From: an uncultured Pseudomonadota bacterium
Lineage (GTDB): Bacteria > Pseudomonadota > Gammaproteobacteria > Burkholderiales > Burkholderiaceae
Assembly: GCA_946480245.1 (NCBI GenBank)
Contig: CAMLIZ010000133.1
Coordinates: 1-12,931 of the forward strand
Direction: 5' to 3'
DNA: 12,931 nt
The notes beneath the pieces were generated by a model. That model was not told where the DNA came from and searched no databases. It saw only the letters and a list, made by a program, of their open reading frames with translations. The position numbers were made by a program, and so were the translations under genes. Positions 7,733 to 12,931 of this stretch are shown piece by piece (position 1 is the stretch's first letter; every line of letters begins with the position of its first letter).

Positions 7733-9747
7733 AGCGGCTGGCCTGGCTGGCTGCGCTGCTGGCGGCCCTCACCGCGCACGCCGCCGAGGCACCGCAGGCG
7801 GCGCTGCAGGTGCGCTTGGACGCGCTGGTGCAACGCGGCTACGACGCGCCGGACACCGCGCTCGCCGAATGGCAGGCGCACTACCCGGCGCACCCCGACA
7901 CCAGCACCGAGCGCGCATGGCGGCTCGCGCGCGGCCTGATCGAGGCGCGTGCCGGGCTGGAAGCGGCCGCGCAGGCCAGCGCCGCGCAGCTGGACGCGCT
8001 GCGCCGCGCCGCCGACGATCCGCTGGCCAGCGCCGACGCCGAGCTGGTGCGTGCGGTGTCGGACGAGAACGCCGGCCGGCTGGAACGCGCGGGAGAACAT
8101 GCGCAGAACGCGCTCACCGAATACGAGCGCCTGTGCGGCAAGTCGGCGATCGCGCCGCGCCCCGACTGCGACCACCGCTCGCGCTGGGCGGCGATACGCG
8201 TGCTGGCGGTGCGTGCCGGCACGCAGGGCCTGCAGCTGCTGCAGCGGCAGGAGTGGGAGAACGCGGTGACGCTCGCGCAGCAGGCGCAGGATCTGTATCG
8301 CGAGGCCTACAGCCTGGCCGCGCTCGCCACGGTGCATGCGCGCGCCAACGAGTTCGATCCCGCAAACCGCCTGATGGGGCAGGCCTTGCGGATCGCGCGC
8401 CTGCACGGCTCTGCCGAGCTGATGGCGCGCGTGAAGATGGGCCAGTCACGCGTGAACGCGCGCCGTGGCGAAGGCGACCGCAGCGCCGCGATCGCCGCCG
8501 ACGAGGAGGCGCTGCGCCTGGCGCAGGAGGCGCACTCGCCGCGCCTGGAGGCAGTGATCCTCGCCAACCTCAGCGACGACCGGCTCAAGGCCGGCCAGCC
8601 GAAGTTGGCGCTGGCGGCCGTGGAGCGTGCGCTGCCGGTGATCCGGCGCTATCACGAGGTGCGCGCCGAACGCACGCTGCTGCACAACGCCAGCCTGGCG
8701 CGCCTGGCGCTGCACCAGGTGGGCGCTGCACGGCAGGATTTCGAGCGCGTGCTCGCGCTGTGGCGCGTGATCGGCGAAGGCGACGAGGCGATCGTGCTGC
8801 GCGAGTTCGGCGACGGCCTGGCCGCCGCCGGCGACCTGCCCGGTGCGCTGGAGCTTTATCACCGCGAGCGCAAGCTGGTGGCCGACATCATGGCGCGCAA
8901 CCGCGAGCTGGCGCTGCGCGAGCTGCAGGGCCGCTACGACCGCGAGGCCAAGCAGCGCAACATCGAGCTGCTCGAGCGCGACAACGCGCTCAAGAGCGCG
9001 CGCCTGGCCAATCGCGCACTGCTGCAGAAGGTGTGGGGGCTGCTGGGCGTGACGCTGTCGCTGGCGATGGTGTTCGCGGTGCTGCTGTACCTGCGCGTGC
9101 GCGAGACGCAACGCCAGCTCGAACGCAGCCACGCCAAGCTGCGGGTGCAGAGCGAGCGCGACCCGCTCACCGGACTGGCGAATCGGCGGCACTTCCAGGA
9201 CGTGATGCGCCAGCGCGAGGGGCACGTGGCCTTCGAGGGTGCGCTGCTGCTGCTGGACATCGACCACTTCAAGCACATCAACGACAGCCACGGCCACGCG
9301 GCGGGCGACGAGGTGCTGACAGAGGTGGCACATCGGCTGGCGGACGCGGTGCGCGCCGACGACCTCGTGGTGCGCTGGGGCGGCGAGGAGTTCCTGGTCT
9401 TCGCGCCGCAGCTCGACGTGGCGCAGCTGGAGGCGTTTGCGGGACGCCTGCTGCATGCCGTGGGCGACGCGCCGGTGGGCAGCGGGCGCGAGCCAATCCG
9501 CGTGACCACCTCCATCGGCTACGCGCACTTCCCGATCGCGCCCCAGCGGCAGCGCGTGGGCTGGGAGCGCGCGTTGAACATCGTCGACATGGCGCTCTAC
9601 ACCGCCAAAAGCCTGGGACGCAACCGGGCGGTCGGCATCGTGGCGGCCCACACGCCGGGGGTCGACGAGCTGCAGGCGGTGGAACGGGATTTCGAGCGCG
9701 CGTGGAGCGAAGGGCGCGTCGAGCTGCGCATCACTGAAGGGCGCTGA
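7729..9747 (+). CDS. Membrane diguanylate cyclase with periplasmic TPR-like sensor domain (copy 2)
   Basis: This is a paralogue of the preceding gene, with the same architecture in 672 residues: signal peptide 1-19 (ending AHA), helical repeats about 25-390, coiled coil about 390-432, membrane span about 436-455 and GGDEF domain about 475-640. GGEEF is at 551-555, and the inhibitory site RADD (542-545) is intact. The ATG overlaps the preceding stop as ATGA, with GGAG seven bases upstream, so translation is probably coupled. The cyclase halves are very alike (the linker LRVQSERDPLTGLANRRHFQ is identical in both), while the periplasmic halves share little sequence, suggesting different signals. 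A cysteine pair in the sensor (C136, C147) is absent from copy 1. The longer open frame reaching back to 6997 overlaps copy 1 and is rejected. Confidence 0.92.
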
Positions 9748-9763
9748 GGCACCCCTGGCGCGG

Positions 9764-10564
9764 CTACTCGGCCAGCACTTCGGCCGCCTTCTGTGCGGCA
9801 CGCATCACCAGCGCCTCGTCCAGCGGCACCTGCGGTGCCACGCGCTGCACCACCTCAGGCACCGTGGCCGGCGCCACCAGCAGCGCCTGGGCCACGGCCG
9901 ACAACGCGCTGACGCCACGACGCGGCAGCAGCATCGGCAGCGGCTCGCCGGCCTGCACCGCCACGTGGTGACGCACGCTGGCCACCGCGGCGGGGCCCAG
10001 ACCCCAGCTCTCGCACAGCGCGGCGCCGAGCGCGTCATGGCTGACGCCGAAGCCGGTGCGCTCGAGCTGCAGCAGCTCGGCGTCTTCGGCGGCGGCGCGC
10101 AGCATCGAACGGTAGTGGTCCTGTGAATGGCGCAGCAGCACCGCCTTGCCGCATTCCTCGAACAGCCCGGCCGAATGCGCAGCCCAGGCGTCGACGCCGA
10201 GCTGCTGCGCCATGCGGCCCATCAACAGCCCGCGGCGCGTGGCACGCTCCCACAGCGCCTCCAGCTCGGGCACCGGCGGAAAGGCCGCACGCAGCGCCAT
10301 CTCGAAGGTGACCGCGGCGACCTCGCGCATGCCCAGGTAGGTGATGGCCTGCTGCACGCTCTGCACGCGCCCTTTCAGCCCGTAGAGCGAAGAGTTGACG
10401 GCCTTCATCACCGCTGCGGCCAGCGCCATGTCGGCCTCGATCAGGCCGGACGCCGCCTGCAGGTTGATGTCGTCTTCGGCCAGCAACAGCGAGAGCTTGA
10501 CCAGCGCTTCGGGCTGGGCCGGGATGTCGATGTCGAGCGAGCGCAGTTCGGGATCAACGGGCAT
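9764..10564 (-). CDS. HDOD-domain protein
   Basis: HDOD proteins are non-catalytic relatives of HD phosphohydrolases that act in signalling and regulation. This one is 266 residues and almost wholly the HDOD fold. The N-terminal part (about 12-95) shows the family pattern INLQAASGLIEADMALAAAVMKAVNSS (key positions 33-59) and YLGMREV (76-82). The place where HD enzymes have a metal-binding H-D reads FEECGK (135-140), so both ligands are replaced by glutamate, and hydrolysis is unlikely. I chose the ATG at 10564; the open frame extends to 10633, but that part runs through the T tract and stem of a terminator. No clear ribosome site is visible. It converges with the second cyclase gene, with 16 bases between stops, and may take part in cyclic-di-GMP signalling, though its partner is unknown. 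Confidence 0.88.
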   Translation of the reverse strand: MPVDPELRSLDIDIPAQPEALVKLSLLLAEDDINLQAASGLIEADMALAAAVMKAVNSSLYGLKGRVQSVQQAITYLGMREVAAVTFEMALRAAFPPVPELEALWERATRRGLLMGRMAQQLGVDAWAAHSAGLFEECGKAVLLRHSQDHYRSMLRAAAEDAELLQLERTGFGVSHDALGAALCESWGLGPAAVASVRHHVAVQAGEPLPMLLPRRGVSALSAVAQALLVAPATVPEVVQRVAPQVPLDEALVMRAAQKAAEVLAE

Positions 10565-10594
10565 GGGACGCAACAGCAGGAAGGCGGGCGGATC

Positions 10595-10600
10595 ATCGTA
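10595..10600 (-). promoter_or_regulatory. Possible -10 box of the HDOD gene
   Basis: On the minus strand TACGAT lies about 30 bases before the HDOD start codon and just beyond the terminator. It matches the -10 consensus in four of six positions. There is no recognisable -35 box at the right distance, because that position falls in the terminator T tract. It is the only promoter-like element I see between the terminator and the gene. Confidence 0.25.
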
Positions 10601-10614
10601 CGCCCGCAGGCGCC

Positions 10615-10642
10615 AAAAGAAAGGCGCCCGCAAAGGGGCGCC
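10615..10642 (-). terminator. Intrinsic terminator upstream of the HDOD gene
   Basis: Read on the minus strand, GGCGCCC pairs perfectly with GGGCGCC around the loop CTTTGC and is followed by TTTCTTTT. The plus-strand reading has no T run, so it acts leftward only. It lies 158 bases beyond the oxidoreductase stop and 51 bases before the HDOD start. It could end the oxidoreductase transcript, end a small RNA, or act as an attenuator in the HDOD leader. Confidence 0.75.
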
Positions 10643-10764
10643 GTGTAATGTGTGCGTTTATCGCCTGCCGTTCGTTCGCCAGTGCGAGCACGTCCGTCTG
10701 TTCGAGTTGCTGCTGTCTCCTCAGTCCCCCGTCCAGCGGTGCACCTGGGGGCACCGCCACGAGT
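10615..10764 (-). ncRNA. Candidate small RNA or HDOD leader RNA of about 150 nt
   Basis: A minus-strand -10 box TAGAGT (10771-10776), with a -35 box ATGCCA (10795-10800) 18 bases upstream, would start a transcript near 10764, just after the oxidoreductase gene. It would run about 150 bases to the terminator. It contains a perfect hairpin, GCGGTGC/GCACCGC (10736-10757), near its 5' end and no convincing protein-coding frame. I compared it by eye with tmRNA, 6S, RNase P, SRP RNA, glycine and cyclic-di-GMP riboswitches and found no match. The evidence is promoter plus hairpin plus terminator only; the region could equally be an unremarkable 3' untranslated region. Confidence 0.3.
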
Positions 10765-10770
10765 GGGCGC

Positions 10771-10800
10771 ACTCTAGGGCAGTTGCCGTGGAGGTGGCAT
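10771..10800 (-). promoter_or_regulatory. Possible promoter for the 10615-10764 transcript
   Basis: ATGCCA (-35, four of six matches) and TAGAGT (-10, four of six) are separated by 18 bases on the minus strand. The -35 box touches the oxidoreductase stop codon. It would serve either a small RNA or a long leader of the HDOD gene. Confidence 0.3.
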
Positions 10801-12473
10801 CAGGGCTTACCCGGGCGCTGCGCGTCCGACCGGATCCACTCGGCGGCCCGCTCCGCGATCATCAGCGTGGGCGAGTTGGTGTTGCCGCTGGTGATCGTGG
10901 GCATCACGCTGGCGTCCACCACGCGCAGTCCCGCCACGCCGCGCAGCTTCAGCCGCGCGTCCACCACGGCGTCGGCATCGTCGTCGCGGCCCATGCGGCA
11001 GGTACCCACCGGATGGAAGATCGTGGTGGCGATGTCGCCGGCCAGGCGCGCCAGCTCCTCGTCGCTCTGGTACTGCGGCCCTGGCTTGAGCTCCTGTGGC
11101 CGGTAGGCGGCCAGCGCGGGTTGCGCGCAGATGCGGCGCGTCAGGCGCAGCGAATCGGCCGCCACCTGGCGGTCTTGCGCGGTGCTGAGGTAGTTGGCGC
11201 GGATCAGCGGCGCAGCGTCGTGTCGCGGCGAGGTGATGTGCACGACCCCACGGCTGGTCGGGTTCAGGTTGCACACGCTGGCGGTGAAGGCGTTGAAGTC
11301 GTGCAGCGGCTCGCCGAAAGCCTCCAGCGACAGCGGCTGCACGTGGTATTCGAGGTTGGGCCATTGCAGGTCCGGGGCGCTGCGCGCGAACGCGCCGAGC
11401 TGCGACGGCGCCATGCTCATCGGCCCGCTGCGCTTGAGCGCGTATTCGAGCCCGATCATCGCCTTGCCCCAGGCGCTGCGCACCATCGTGTTCAGCGTCT
11501 TCACGCCGTCCACGCCGTAGACCGCGCGGATCTGCAGGTGGTCCTGCAGGTTGGCGCCGACACCGGGCAGCTCGTGCAGCACCGGCACGCCGTGGCGCTG
11601 CAGCAGCGCGCCCGGCCCGATGCCCGACAGCTGCAGCAGCTGCGGCGAGCCGATGGCGCCGGCCGCCAGCACCAGCTCGCGCGCGGCGTGCACCGTCTCC
11701 ACGCCATGCGGCGTGACCACCTCGGCGCCGGCGCAGCGCAGCTGGCCCGACGGATCGCGGTCGAACACCAGCCGGCGCACGTGCGCACCGGTCCACATCT
11801 CGAAATTCGGGCGGCCGTAGCACACCGGCCGCAGGAAGGCCTTGGCGGCGTTCCAGCGCCAGCCGCGCCGCTGGTTGACCTCGAAGTAGCCCACGCCCTC
11901 GTTGTTGCCGCGGTTGAAGTCGGGCGTGGCGGGGATGCCGGCCTGCTGTGCTGCGGCGGCAAAGGCGTCCAGCACGTCCCAGCGCAGGCGCTGCTTCTCC
12001 ACCCGCCATTCGCCGCCGTGGCCGTGGTAGTGGCCGAACTCCTCGCCGGCGTGGGCGGCGTCGTCGCCGCGCCAGTGATCCTCGTGGCGCTTGAAGTACG
12101 GCAGGCATTGCTCCCAGCGCCAGGCCGCGTCGCCGCTGGCATCGGCCCAGCCATCGTAGTCACGGCTCTGGCCGCGCATGTAGATCATGCCGTTGATGCT
12201 CGAGCAGCCGCCGAGCACCTTGCCGCGCGGGTAGCGCAGGCTGCGTCCGTTCAGCCCGGGGTCGGGGTCGGTGCTGTACAGCCAGTCGGTGCGCGGGTTG
12301 CCGATGCAGTACAGGTAGCCCACCGGGATGTGGATCCAGTGGTAGTCGTCGCGCCCGCCGGCCTCGATCAGCAGCACCCGCTTGGTGGGGTCGGCACTCA
12401 AGCGGTTGGCCAGCAGGCAGCCGGCCGTGCCGGCGCCGATGATCACGTAGTCGAAAGCGGTGGCGCCATCCAT
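10800..12473 (-). CDS. GMC-family FAD-dependent oxidoreductase (choline/alcohol dehydrogenase type)
   Basis: This 557-residue flavoenzyme should oxidise an alcohol to an aldehyde. The FAD-binding motif VIIGAGTAGCLLA is at 10-22 and the acidic ribose-binding E37 is in LLIEAGG. GMC signature 1 (GKVLGGCSSINGMIYMRG) is at 84-101 and signature 2 (AGAIGSPQLLQLSGIGP) at 271-287. The C-terminal catalytic pair is H487 in FHPVGTCRMG and N531 in SGNTNSPT. The length and motif set fit BetA/AlkJ-like dehydrogenases; no betaine or alkane genes are adjacent, so the substrate is open. There is no signal peptide, so it should be cytoplasmic or membrane-associated. The start MDGATAFDYVIIGAG is normal for the family. 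It lies 56 bases downstream of tgt on the same strand. A TAATAT hexamer (12482-12487) is close to the ATG, and no clear ribosome site is seen. Confidence 0.94.
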   Translation of the reverse strand: MDGATAFDYVIIGAGTAGCLLANRLSADPTKRVLLIEAGGRDDYHWIHIPVGYLYCIGNPRTDWLYSTDPDPGLNGRSLRYPRGKVLGGCSSINGMIYMRGQSRDYDGWADASGDAAWRWEQCLPYFKRHEDHWRGDDAAHAGEEFGHYHGHGGEWRVEKQRLRWDVLDAFAAAAQQAGIPATPDFNRGNNEGVGYFEVNQRRGWRWNAAKAFLRPVCYGRPNFEMWTGAHVRRLVFDRDPSGQLRCAGAEVVTPHGVETVHAARELVLAAGAIGSPQLLQLSGIGPGALLQRHGVPVLHELPGVGANLQDHLQIRAVYGVDGVKTLNTMVRSAWGKAMIGLEYALKRSGPMSMAPSQLGAFARSAPDLQWPNLEYHVQPLSLEAFGEPLHDFNAFTASVCNLNPTSRGVVHITSPRHDAAPLIRANYLSTAQDRQVAADSLRLTRRICAQPALAAYRPQELKPGPQYQSDEELARLAGDIATTIFHPVGTCRMGRDDDADAVVDARLKLRGVAGLRVVDASVMPTITSGNTNSPTLMIAERAAEWIRSDAQRPGKP

Positions 12474-12529
12474 GGCCGGGGATATTACGGCGCGGGGCTG
12501 AACGCCCGCTGTCGCCCAGGCGGCGCGCG

Positions 12530-12931
<402 letters not shown>

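Noticed and set aside
8446..9801. 451-residue minus-strand open frame opposite the second cyclase
   Set aside because: Shadow of a recognised gene on the other strand; also overlaps the end of the HDOD gene.
10565..10633. Longer N-terminus for the HDOD protein (start at 10633)
   Set aside because: This stretch overlaps the T tract and part of the hairpin of the minus-strand terminator, and the added residues do not resemble the HDOD family.
10680..10730. Hammerhead-ribozyme-like CTGAGGA on the minus strand
   Set aside because: The second strand of the core reads GAAC, not GAAA, and stem II would have only two base pairs.

Overview
This is a GC-rich window (roughly 70% G+C, with strong G/C bias at third codon positions) from a Gram-negative bacterium. 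Protein content and codon use suggest a betaproteobacterium of the order Burkholderiales, perhaps near the Rubrivivax/Leptothrix group. That placement is inferred from style, not proven. Genes are dense. There is no rRNA, tRNA, CRISPR array or insertion sequence that I can see.

Layout, left to right. (1) 2-1672 (+): a double-ATPase peptide/nickel-type ABC transporter protein, the probable end of an uptake operon that begins left of the window. (2) 1702-3515 (+): a self-contained regulatory unit. A TetR-family repressor is preceded by an imperfect palindrome and followed by a perfect 18-bp version of the same palindrome. The perfect copy lies directly in front of a 37-residue membrane microprotein and an alpha/beta hydrolase. 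(3) 3611-4198 (+): a sigma-54-like -24/-12 element, then two unrecognised small genes (63 and 46 residues) with good ribosome binding sites, then three consecutive RNA hairpins, the last ending in eight T. (4) 4370-9747 (+): a RutG/UraA-type uracil permease, followed at short spacing by two tandem, paralogous membrane diguanylate cyclases with periplasmic helical-repeat sensor domains; the two cyclase genes overlap by ATGA. (5) 9764-10564 (-): an HDOD-domain protein convergent with the cyclases. Upstream of it is a possible 150-nt leader or small RNA ending in an intrinsic terminator. (6) 10800-12473 (-): a GMC-family flavin oxidoreductase (choline/alcohol dehydrogenase type). (7) 12530-12931 (-): the C-terminal third of tRNA-guanine transglycosylase (tgt), cut by the window edge.

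How the parts may work together. The TetR unit looks like a local circuit: the repressor probably controls itself and the microprotein-hydrolase pair through the two matching operators. The permease, two diguanylate cyclases and HDOD protein form a possible signalling cluster in which periplasmic sensing sets cyclic-di-GMP levels. Both cyclases keep the GGEEF active site and the RxxD inhibitory site. The least explained part is 3600-4200: a putative sigma-54 promoter, two small proteins with no family I recognise, and a strongly structured RNA tail.
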